Shown one piece after another: positions 53,401-61,040 of a stretch of DNA of 64,000 nucleotides. Below the pieces are notes generated by a model. It saw nothing but the letters and a program-made list of their open reading frames with translations. It was not told the DNA's origin and did not search any database. Positions within the stretch are counted from its first letter, which is position 1; each line of letters starts with the position of its first letter. The stretch spans positions 1-64,000 of the forward strand of contig DDET01000068.1 in the NCBI GenBank assembly GCA_002336915.1. The letters run 5' to 3'. Source of the stretch: Bacteroidetes bacterium UBA1947 (GTDB lineage Bacteria > Bacteroidota > Bacteroidia > Chitinophagales > Chitinophagaceae). A program made the translations under genes and the position numbers.

Positions 53401-53497
53401 TAAACCCCAACCCCTAAAGGGGCTTTATTTAAAAGTGAAAAATAGTTGTCGTTTACCTGATACCATAATAGTTCCCCCTTCAGGGGCAGGGAGTTTA
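53401..53497. repeat. Palindromic intergenic repeat filling the DUF1015-reductase gap
   Basis: Two inverted arms, TAAAC...CCCCTAAAGGGG (53401-53422) and CCCCTTCAGGGG...GTTTA (53475-53497), each contain a mini-hairpin and face each other across ~50 bp. The right end contains the DUF1015 stop codon and the left end lies 5 bp from the reductase start codon. The layout resembles a BIME-type pair of REP units. Whether it occurs elsewhere in the genome is unknown. Confidence 0.7.
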
Positions 53498-54736
53498 TAT
53501 TATATACACTACCAGCCCATCCCTCAGCTTCGGCTCAAACCAGGTGCTCTTCGGTGGCATCACATTTCCGCTGTCCGCAATGTCAAACAGTTGTTTGATG
53601 CTTACAGGGTAACAAGCAAATGCAGCAGCCATATCGCGGCTGTCCACACGTTTTTCCAGTTCGCCAAGCCCTCGTATACCACCCACAAAATCCACGCGCT
53701 TGTCTACACGAGGGTCATTGATGTTCAATAATTTCGAGAGGATGTTATTCTGTAGTATGCTCACATCGAGCACGCCTATCGGGTCTTCGGTATAAGTTCC
53801 CCTTTTAGCAACCAGCTTATACCACTCGCCTTCAAGGTACATGCCAAATTCATGCGGCTGCTGTGGCTTGTATTGTTCTTTCACCAATGGCGTCACCTCA
53901 AAATCCGCCTCCAGCGCATGCAAAAATTTTTCTGCACTCATTCCGTTCAGGTCTTTCACTACACGGTTATAATCCATGATCTCCAGCTGGCTGGCAGGGA
54001 AAATACAGGTAACGAAATAGTTAAAGGCTTCATCCCCGGTTATGTACATACCGTTATCCCGCATTTCCTGGCACACCTTCCATGCAGATGCCGCCCGGTG
54101 ATGACCATCGGCTATATATGTTGCAGGCACTTCTTCACTAAATAACCGGGTGATCGCCGCCACCTTAGCGTAATCATCCACTACCCAAAGGGTATGCCTT
54201 ACACCGTCTTCAGCTACAAAATCGTACGTTGCTTCATGCGCTTTCTTCCAGCTCTCTATTATGGTTTGTACATCTTCCTGGTCGTTGTAGGCAAGGAACA
54301 CTATGCCTGTTTGCGCGCGGGTAGCCTTAATGTGATTAATACGGTCCAGCTCTTTTTCAGGCCGGGTAAACTCATGCTTTTTGACAATGCCCTCGTGATA
54401 ATCATCGCAGGATGATCCACAGATAAGCCCCGTCTGCGAACGGCCGTTCATCACCAGCTCGTATATATAATACGATGGTTCATTGTCCTGCAGCATCACC
54501 TTATCCGCCATCCACTGTTGCAATGTCTCGCATGCGCGGTCATATACCTGCTGGCTATGCACATCCACACTCTCGCCCAGGTCTATCTCGGCCCGGGTAA
54601 CGTGGTAGAAGTTAAACGGTTCTTTCCTGAATTGCCTTGCCTCTGTAACATTCACCACATCATAAGGCAATGTGGCCATTTGCGGAGCTATTTCTTTCTT
54701 AGGTCTTAATCCTTTAAAGGGTACGATCTTTGCCAT
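53495..54736 (-). CDS. DUF1015 family protein
   Basis: This 413-aa protein shows the DUF1015 pattern: MAKIVPFKGLRPKKEIAP, YDVVNVTEARQF, HEFTRPEKELDRINHI, VPATYIADGHHRAASA and IRGLGELEK. It is cytoplasmic and widely found beside serine-biosynthesis genes in Bacteroidota; here serC is 387 bp upstream with a GIY-YIG gene between. The biochemical activity is unknown. The stop codon lies in a palindromic repeat, and the start is only 6 bp from another repeat. Confidence 0.93.
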   Translation of the reverse strand: MAKIVPFKGLRPKKEIAPQMATLPYDVVNVTEARQFRKEPFNFYHVTRAEIDLGESVDVHSQQVYDRACETLQQWMADKVMLQDNEPSYYIYELVMNGRSQTGLICGSSCDDYHEGIVKKHEFTRPEKELDRINHIKATRAQTGIVFLAYNDQEDVQTIIESWKKAHEATYDFVAEDGVRHTLWVVDDYAKVAAITRLFSEEVPATYIADGHHRAASAWKVCQEMRDNGMYITGDEAFNYFVTCIFPASQLEIMDYNRVVKDLNGMSAEKFLHALEADFEVTPLVKEQYKPQQPHEFGMYLEGEWYKLVAKRGTYTEDPIGVLDVSILQNNILSKLLNINDPRVDKRVDFVGGIRGLGELEKRVDSRDMAAAFACYPVSIKQLFDIADSGNVMPPKSTWFEPKLRDGLVVYII

Positions 54737-54742
54737 TTTGGA

Positions 54743-54770
54743 GTCATTTCGAACGTAGAGAGAAATCTCC
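54743..54770 (+). repeat. Left inverted repeat of the GIY-YIG element
   Basis: It starts GTCATTTCGAACG and ends GAGAGAAATCTCC. Read from the minus strand it lies immediately in front of the DUF1015 start, where a ribosome-binding site would be. Its partner at 55101-55149 is in inverted orientation with the same two blocks. Confidence 0.8.
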
Positions 54771-54783
54771 CGAGAATCTGCAC

Positions 54784-55077
54784 TTAGCTAAATCTCTGCG
54801 ATAAATCTTTCCACTCCGGGTTAAAGTTATTTATTAATGCTTCTTTTTTATTCCTGTTCCATTTCTTTACTTCTATCTCTCTTAATACTACATTCTTAAT
54901 GTCAGAAAAACATTCATAGTATACTAAGTACTCAACATTATATTTATCTGTAAAGCTGTTTTTAAATAAATGATTCTTATGTTCATAAAGTCTTCTTCCA
55001 AGGTTATCCGTTAATCCGACATAAAGTACATTCCTGTTTTTGTTACACAGTATGTAGATGTAGCCTTTATATTCCAT
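54784..55077 (-). CDS. GIY-YIG nuclease family protein
   Basis: In this 97-aa single-domain endonuclease-like protein the GIY motif corresponds to YIYIL (6-10) and YVG (19-21). Conserved R28-R29 and H33 follow, Glu67/Glu69 lie in VLREIEVKKW, and the end is NPEWKDLS, as in UvrC-type/YhbQ-like stand-alone GIY-YIG proteins. All candidate catalytic residues are kept. It is flanked on both sides by inverted repeats. Cutting specificity is unknown. Confidence 0.9.
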   Translation of the reverse strand: MEYKGYIYILCNKNRNVLYVGLTDNLGRRLYEHKNHLFKNSFTDKYNVEYLVYYECFSDIKNVVLREIEVKKWNRNKKEALINNFNPEWKDLSQRFS

Positions 55078-55100
55078 AATCCCACTAATTACTAGCCTCA

Positions 55101-55149
55101 GGACATTTCTCTCTTCGTTCCGCTATGCTTCACTTCGTTCGAAATGTCT
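55101..55149 (-). repeat. Right inverted repeat of the GIY-YIG element
   Basis: It contains an 8-bp perfect hairpin GACATTTC/GAAATGTC (55102-55109 with 55141-55148), with a doubled CTTCGTTC inside (55113-55120 and 55133-55140). Compared with the left repeat it has a 20-bp insertion, explained by that duplication. It overlaps the 3' end of serC. Confidence 0.8.
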
Positions 55150-56214
55150 CATCGCAGATATTAATATCTCCACCTGTTCCACAGTGACCGCATTATACAA
55201 TGACACCCTGAACCCACCTACAAAACGATGCCCCTTGATGCCAACAATATTATGCTTTTCACAAAAACGCACAAATGTCTTTTCCTGCCCTTCGTTGTTT
55301 CCCCTGAAGCATACATTCATCATGCTTCTTTCTTCTTTATTATCAACAACCGGGTTGAACAGGCTATTCCGCTCTATTTCTTCGTAAAGGAGTTTCGCCT
55401 TTTTCTTATTCTCATGTTCTATTGCCTCTATCCCTTTTGCTTTTGTCCAGCGCAGGGTGAGTAACGAGGTATAGATAGCAAAAACGGGCGAGGTATTGAG
55501 CACTGAATGGTTTGCTATTTGCGCTTTAAAACTAAGCATGGGTGGCAGGTCTCTTACTATACGCTCTTGCATATCCTTGCGTATTACCACGAGTGTGACA
55601 CCTGCAGGGCCTATATTTTTTTGCGCGGCAGCATAGAAAAGAGTACAATTGCTATACTCCATTTTCTTGCTGAAAATATCGCTGCTCATATCGGCTATCA
55701 GCGGCACATTGCATCTGGGCACATCGCGCCATTGTGTTCCGTAGATAGTATTGTTGGTAGTGTAGTGCAGGTAGGCAAGATCCTTTGATATCTTATCGGG
55801 CCAGTCGGGCAGGCATTTGTAGTTACTGTCCCGCGATGTGCTGATGATATCTGTTCCTCCGTAGTGCATGGCATATTCAGCCGCTTCGGCAGCCCAGTGC
55901 CCGCTGTCTATATAGCCCGCAGTATCATTTTCGCCCAGGAAGTTCATGGGTATCATGGCAAACTGCAGCCTGCCGCCGCCATGCAGCCAAAGCACCTCGT
56001 AATCATCACCAAGCCCGCACAGCTCCTTTACAATGCCCTTGCTTTCTTCCAGTATAGCATCAAACTCTTTGCCCCGGTGGGGAATTTCAAGTATCGATAA
56101 GCCTGTATTATTGTAATCAAGCACCGCCGCCGATGCCTGTTGAAAAACTTCCTGTGGCAATGCGGCAGGGCCGCCGCCAAAATTTATCTTATGCTCCCCA
56201 ATGTGGTTTGTCAT
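55123..56214 (-). CDS. serC: Phosphoserine aminotransferase
   Basis: This 363-aa PLP enzyme converts 3-phosphohydroxypyruvate and glutamate to phosphoserine. It has the INFGGGPAALP start, GLSILEIPHRGKEF, WLHGGGRLQFAM, and K199 in AAAQKNIGPAG as the Schiff-base lysine. The C-terminus is ...MRHFERSEA: these last seven residues are written by the neighbouring repeat, so the native end may have been lost or shifted. Its start overlaps the DUF502 gene end by 26 bp. No serA is adjacent. Confidence 0.96.
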   Translation of the reverse strand: MTNHIGEHKINFGGGPAALPQEVFQQASAAVLDYNNTGLSILEIPHRGKEFDAILEESKGIVKELCGLGDDYEVLWLHGGGRLQFAMIPMNFLGENDTAGYIDSGHWAAEAAEYAMHYGGTDIISTSRDSNYKCLPDWPDKISKDLAYLHYTTNNTIYGTQWRDVPRCNVPLIADMSSDIFSKKMEYSNCTLFYAAAQKNIGPAGVTLVVIRKDMQERIVRDLPPMLSFKAQIANHSVLNTSPVFAIYTSLLTLRWTKAKGIEAIEHENKKKAKLLYEEIERNSLFNPVVDNKEERSMMNVCFRGNNEGQEKTFVRFCEKHNIVGIKGHRFVGGFRVSLYNAVTVEQVEILISAMRHFERSEA

Positions 56215-56788
56215 GTTGTCTTTCTTCTTCCGAGCTGGTAATACCGCCGCTTACTGCAAACTTCATTGCTTCTGCTGCATTCATTTTGGTTATCGGTTTT
56301 ACGTACTTTTCTTCTACCACTATCACCCAGCCCGATATCGCGTAGGCATGTGGCATATAAACAGCTACCTTACCCATCATACCAAGCGTCGCCATATCCT
56401 TTTGGGTCATAAAGCCTATTCGCCAAATTTCGGGGTGTAGGTTCACGCATACATATACCGGCCTGTTAAAACGCTTTTTATCTCCTACAAAAGAATCCAG
56501 CACATCTTTTATGGAAGAGTAAATGTATTTGATGCCGGGTATACGCTCCAGCAGGTAGTCAAAACCGTCAAAAAGCAGGCGGCCTACAAAAAAACGGGTG
56601 CCCAGGTAACCTATCACTGTTACTACTACGATGATAATAACAAAACCCAAACCCCTTGGGACAAACGGTACCAGGTTATCTACACTGCTGAAAACAGTAT
56701 ATATAACATAAGCAGTTATGGCAATGGGGCTAAGGATGAGTAAGCCCTGTAAAAATGATCTTAGTAGTAAAGCGGCGAAACGTCGCAT
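56189..56788 (-). CDS. DUF502 family membrane protein
   Basis: In this 199-aa protein two membrane helices lie at ~8-30 and ~44-66. They are followed by the family signature GFDYLLERIPGIKYIYSSIK and VAVYMPHAYAISGWVIVVEE. The family is typical of bacterial inner membranes with no settled function. It overlaps serC by 26 bp and is therefore probably co-transcribed with it. Confidence 0.92.
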   Translation of the reverse strand: MRRFAALLLRSFLQGLLILSPIAITAYVIYTVFSSVDNLVPFVPRGLGFVIIIVVVTVIGYLGTRFFVGRLLFDGFDYLLERIPGIKYIYSSIKDVLDSFVGDKKRFNRPVYVCVNLHPEIWRIGFMTQKDMATLGMMGKVAVYMPHAYAISGWVIVVEEKYVKPITKMNAAEAMKFAVSGGITSSEEERQHDKPHWGA

Positions 56789-56844
56789 TGGTTATGGTAT
56801 ATTGAAGGCAAAGGTACAAGAATAGTACATTCACATTATAGGAT

Positions 56845-58581
56845 TTATCTTATTGCTTTAATTTTTTCAAATATAGTAAGGCTCATTCCGCCCAGCTCAG
56901 CCCTTAATCCCGCATTACCCTTGATATACAATTTCAAGCGCGGGGCATAAAAGTATTCCGGCACCTTTACGTAAAAGACGTAAGGGTTCATCTGTCCCTC
57001 GGGACTTATGGCATTGAACAGTCTTATGTGATTATGTTTTACAGAATCGCCCTGTAGCAGCTCTGCCTCCAGGTAGCTCCCCCATATACCGGTGTGTACC
57101 TTTATGTCGCATGCTATCTTTATCCACTTCTCGCCCAGGTCCCTGTTGTTATTCGCAAGCTGCGTATCCACTATGGTCCATTGCTCAGACTGTGCATCCT
57201 TTTGCAGGCTTTTACTGCCCAGGGTGATGACGGGGCCTTTCTTATACTTATCCTCACCGCACAGCATTTCATCCGTGTCCAACAGGCTCATATCGAGGGG
57301 CTTGGGCTGAGCATTTAAATAAATGCGGCCATAATACCGCCTGTTCATATCATCATAATGCAGCACACCGCTATTATATTGGTTTAGCTGAAAGAGATTC
57401 ACAGCGATGAGATACATGCCGGCTGCATAAAACGCCCAACGCCACTTCTTCAGGTTTACCCTGTCTACAAAAGCGGCCAGCGGCAGCGCAAATACGGGGT
57501 AGCTCTCTACCAGCGCCCTTGTGGAATAACTCGCGGCATACCGCCATTCATGCCAGGATATGATGATATAGATATTCAGAAGGCAAAACCAAAGCACCGC
57601 TTTGCGGAACGGAAACCTTTTGACAAAAAATAATCCGGCCACGAAAAAGATGGTTACAGGTGTATAGATGAACCAGCCCTTTTCCCAACCAAATAACACT
57701 CTTAGGTGAGGCAATAAAAAATCCCAACGGCTACCCACATCATACACAAAGGAACCCGAAGCTACTTTCCAGTAAATAAGTTGAGGCAGCACCGCTATAA
57801 AGCCAAACAAAACTGTCAGTGATATGTGCCCCTTGTGATGCTTTACTTGTTGCCACTTTTCCTTTGCAGCTTCTTTGGTATGCGTGTTCCATAACAAAGG
57901 CACCAGGAACATAATGGCCTCCGTTGGGCGGCAAATAGCAGCCAGCCCGCTTATGAACCCTATCAATATGGCCCAAATGGCCCTTGGTTGTTCATGCCAC
58001 CTGGCCGTCGCGTACAATATGGCGGCGTACAAAAAGAAGATATATCCATGGCTCATGCCACTGTCCACGGCTGCATATTGGATAAAGTTCGTGGCAAGAC
58101 ATAATAGCAATAGCGTAATTGCCGTCGTCCCCTCATCGAAATACCGCAATAATACACTGCGAAGCAAAAAGATGGCCAGGATGCAATAGAACAGTGTGCC
58201 GATCGCGATGGCGTATTGAAATGGTGCAGAGAAACCATCGTCAGGATAGTCCAGGCTTCTTGCCGCCATTCTTGCCGCCAGGAAAAAGGGGCTTTCCATA
58301 ATAGCCACCCCTCCCAGGTATTTCATTACATAGTTCCCGTTCGCCTCTCTGCTCGCAGGGTAGTTAGCCCCTTGCAGTATGCCATACTTGCTATCTGCCG
58401 CGGGTAGCCATCTCAGCTCCGTAACGTCCTTGTAGATAAATCCAGCCGGGAGGTACAAATAATAGCCCAGGGCATCCCAGGTGGTCACCTTTAGCTTTTG
58501 CCCCTTTATGTTCATTGCCCTATACTGTAATAACACGGTGCTTATAAGGCAACAGGCTATCAAAGTATACAATTTCTTCAT
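56845..58581 (-). CDS. Polytopic membrane protein, GT-C-glycosyltransferase-like
   Basis: This 578-aa protein has about ten to eleven membrane helices in the first ~400 residues (for example IAIGTLFYCILAIFLLR, AIWAILIGFISGLAAICRPTE). A soluble C-terminal beta domain follows (~430-578). The Asp in the first periplasmic loop (VTTWDALGYYLYLP) and RPTEAIMFL in the middle recall dolichyl-phosphate-mannose-type GT-C enzymes. No confident family can be named. It is the first gene of its own transcript, ahead of an intergenic gap to the PagL-like pair on the other strand. Confidence 0.7.
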   Translation of the reverse strand: MKKLYTLIACCLISTVLLQYRAMNIKGQKLKVTTWDALGYYLYLPAGFIYKDVTELRWLPAADSKYGILQGANYPASREANGNYVMKYLGGVAIMESPFFLAARMAARSLDYPDDGFSAPFQYAIAIGTLFYCILAIFLLRSVLLRYFDEGTTAITLLLLCLATNFIQYAAVDSGMSHGYIFFLYAAILYATARWHEQPRAIWAILIGFISGLAAICRPTEAIMFLVPLLWNTHTKEAAKEKWQQVKHHKGHISLTVLFGFIAVLPQLIYWKVASGSFVYDVGSRWDFLLPHLRVLFGWEKGWFIYTPVTIFFVAGLFFVKRFPFRKAVLWFCLLNIYIIISWHEWRYAASYSTRALVESYPVFALPLAAFVDRVNLKKWRWAFYAAGMYLIAVNLFQLNQYNSGVLHYDDMNRRYYGRIYLNAQPKPLDMSLLDTDEMLCGEDKYKKGPVITLGSKSLQKDAQSEQWTIVDTQLANNNRDLGEKWIKIACDIKVHTGIWGSYLEAELLQGDSVKHNHIRLFNAISPEGQMNPYVFYVKVPEYFYAPRLKLYIKGNAGLRAELGGMSLTIFEKIKAIR

Positions 58582-58682
58582 TTTTTATATGGTACTATCC
58601 TTTGAATGTAAAATAGGCAATTTTGCCCTTTAATACCTTGCCTTTTAAAGACTGCAGCCATTATATTTGCAATAGTCTGCCC

Positions 58683-59816
58683 ATGTCTGTCTACAGCAAA
58701 ATATTTGTACTCATAACCGCATTTGTAATGCAGGGACGGCTGTGCGCAGCGCAAGATACTGCCTCCTGGGCAGGCTTCGGGATAGAGCTCAATCAGGTAG
58801 TCGGCAAGGTCTTTAAACACTCGCCCCATTTTATTGCACCGGTACCTCGCCTTTCCGTCGCTACCGATCTCAATTTCACCATGCATACATGCGGCCGAAA
58901 GGAGTGGCAGCAGCGCAGGAGCTACCCGGTATTAGGCATTGCGCTCACTTACACCAACTATGGCATAGATTCGATATTCGGGCGCTGTATAGGGGCCTAC
59001 CCAAATATCCAGCTGCCCATTGTTAGCGGTGCCAGCCTCGAGTGGACGGTACGTTTCGGCCTGGGCATCGGTTATGTATCAAGGCACTACACGATCGCAC
59101 CGCAATGGGATACCCTCAATAATGCCATCGGGAGCCACATTAATAACTTTACCATGCTCTCTTCCGATCTCAGGTATCATATTGATCGTCACTGGGATGT
59201 GCAAATGGGCGTCAACATCACCCATATCTCAGATGGCTCTTTCCGCCAGCCCAATCTTGGGGTAAATATGTATGGCGGTCATTTAGGGGTGATTTATTAC
59301 CCCGTCACCCGCACACCGGTCTGCATCAAGCATGATTTAAAACCTCTTAAGAATAGGTGGGAGATACAGGCACGCGTCGGCATGTCCTTCACCAGCTACA
59401 AACCGGCGGGAGGGCCATTATATCCTGTTTATATGCCTTCCTTGTTTGTAAGTAAGCGCTACGCGGGTAAGAATAAAGCCTTTGCCGGGGTCGACTATTC
59501 TTATCACAGTGCCATATACGCTTTCCAGAAAAACAACGAGATCAACCCCGGCAAGGAAGCTGCTAACTCATGGAAAAGCTCGGTATTTGTGGGCAACGAG
59601 TTTTTAATGGGCCGCACAGGCCTGGTGCTCCAGGTAGGCGTTTATACTAAGCAAGCTGCGCTCAAACTTGACAAATACTACGAAAAGCTGGGCTATAACT
59701 ACTATATCATACAGCACGAAAAAGGCCCGCTTAAAGAGCTTAGCCTTTATGCAATGCTCAAAACGCATAAGATCGTTGCAGAGCTCATCGAGTTCGGTTT
59801 CTCTGCCGGCCTGTAA
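58683..59816 (+). CDS. Acyloxyacyl hydrolase / PagL-like outer-membrane lipid A hydrolase
   Basis: This 377-aa protein has a signal peptide to ~24 (MSVYSKIFVLITAFVMQGRL with CAAQ). The second half has the PagL/acyloxyacyl-hydrolase pattern NITHISDGS with His181 and Ser183 as the likely catalytic pair, followed by QPNLGVNMYGGHLG. Long beta strands fit an outer-membrane barrel. It is longer than classical PagL (~170 aa), as for many Bacteroidota members. Lipid A deacylation is the expected activity. A second, damaged copy follows at 59862. Confidence 0.88.
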   Translation: MSVYSKIFVLITAFVMQGRLCAAQDTASWAGFGIELNQVVGKVFKHSPHFIAPVPRLSVATDLNFTMHTCGRKEWQQRRSYPVLGIALTYTNYGIDSIFGRCIGAYPNIQLPIVSGASLEWTVRFGLGIGYVSRHYTIAPQWDTLNNAIGSHINNFTMLSSDLRYHIDRHWDVQMGVNITHISDGSFRQPNLGVNMYGGHLGVIYYPVTRTPVCIKHDLKPLKNRWEIQARVGMSFTSYKPAGGPLYPVYMPSLFVSKRYAGKNKAFAGVDYSYHSAIYAFQKNNEINPGKEAANSWKSSVFVGNEFLMGRTGLVLQVGVYTKQAALKLDKYYEKLGYNYYIIQHEKGPLKELSLYAMLKTHKIVAELIEFGFSAGL

Positions 59817-59861
59817 AAATGACCTTCATTTAATTATCTTGTTCTCTACACATAGCCTCTT

Positions 59862-60986
59862 GTGAAACTTAGGAGAATCATTTTCGCATTTTTATTTTCT
59901 GTGCTTTGCTATCAAAGTTCCGCACAGTCAAACCACGATAGGGCGGGCTATGGCATCGAAGTAAATTTTTGCGCCGGCAAAGTAATTCCCAACAATATTG
60001 TCTTCCCTCCCCTGCCCGCTCTTTCCACCGCGCTCGATATTGCTTTTGTACAGCAAACCTCCGGCAAAAGGGACTGGCAGCAAAGGCGCCGCTACCCGCT
60101 TTTAGGTCTTGGGCCTGATCTATGGTAACTACGGCATCAATAAGATCTACGGCCAAAGTGTTGGCCTGTACCCTTTCATCAAATACCCCTGGCGCGTGGC
60201 AATAAATTCGAGTGGACCTGCAAGGCCGGCCTGGGCGTAGGCTACCTTTCAAAACACGCCAGCCGGCTACCCGACTGGGACACCATTAATAACATCAGCA
60301 GTGCACATTTTAATAATTGTACCGTGCTGGCTACCGACCTTGGTTATCACCTGAACGACCATTGGGACTTACAGGCTGGCATTAACCTGAGTCATATATC
60401 CAATGGTGAGTTCCGCTACCCAAACCTCGGCGTCAATTTGGGTACCGGGCATATCGGCTTCAGGTACTTTCCTTTTACTTCTAAACCAAAATACAAAACA
60501 GGCGACCTGCCAAAGCTAAGCAACCGCTGGCTGCTGCAGGCGCGCATGAGCATTGGCTTCAAAAGTATGGCCGCGTTAAACGGCCCCTTGTATCCTGTGT
60601 ATATGCCCTCCCTTTACGTAAGCAAGCGCTACGCCAGCCCCAATAAGATTTTCGCCGGTATTGATTATTCTTTCTACAACAATGTCTACGCCTTCCTTAA
60701 GAACAACGAGATATTTCCCGGGCAGGAAAAAGAACATTCATGGGAGGCATCGGTATTTGCAGGTAATGAATTTCTTTTTGGCCGCTTCGGCATACTCATT
60801 CAGTTAAGCATCCCCTTCCACCATACTTCTTTGCGGCAGGATAAATACTACCAGAAGCTGGGCTACAATTTCTACATCATACAACACGAAAAAGGCCTCC
60901 TTAAAGAATTATGTGCCACTGCGCTCATCAAGGCCAACAAGTTCCAGGCCGATGTGTTGGAGTTTGGCCTGGGACTAAGTCTCTAA
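59862..60986 (+). pseudogene. Second PagL-like gene, disrupted by two compensating frameshifts
   Basis: Signal peptide and first ~80 codons (59862-60128) align with the previous gene, then stop at TAA (60126-60128). The homologous reading continues in another frame from ~60114 to ~60189, then returns to the first frame and runs intact to 60986, where the catalytic SHISNGE and the terminal strands are kept. The two shifts lie in GGG at 60111-60113 (one base too many) and CCCC at 60186-60189 (one too few). They cancel, so the outer frame is restored. Both are in homopolymers and may be sequencing errors; otherwise this is a young pseudogene. Confidence 0.85.
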
Positions 60987-60992
60987 TACTTA

Positions 60993-61018
60993 TAAAGCCA
61001 CTCGCTTGAGTGGCTTTA
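60993..61018 (+). terminator. Bidirectional terminator
   Basis: A perfect 11-bp stem TAAAGCCACTC/GAGTGGCTTTA with a GCTT loop sits between the convergent PagL-like pseudogene and the unknown operon ending at 61041. Confidence 0.85.
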
Positions 61019-61040
61019 TACAGCTATATTATTCAGGTCC

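Larger units (their letters stand above)
54743..55149 (-). mobile_element. Putative GIY-YIG nuclease element bounded by inverted repeats
   Basis: A 97-aa GIY-YIG nuclease gene sits between two inverted copies of a repeat (54743-54770 and 55101-55149). The whole unit is ~407 bp and separates serC from DUF1015. There is no transposase and no obvious target-site duplication. If it moves, it must use the nuclease or host recombination. Alternatively the repeats are a scattered intergenic family into which the gene has been fitted. Mobility is inference. Confidence 0.55.

Noticed and set aside
53495..56214. A complete serC-serA-DUF1015 serine operon
   Set aside because: serA was looked for in both strands between serC and DUF1015 but only the GIY-YIG gene is there; serA is not in this window.
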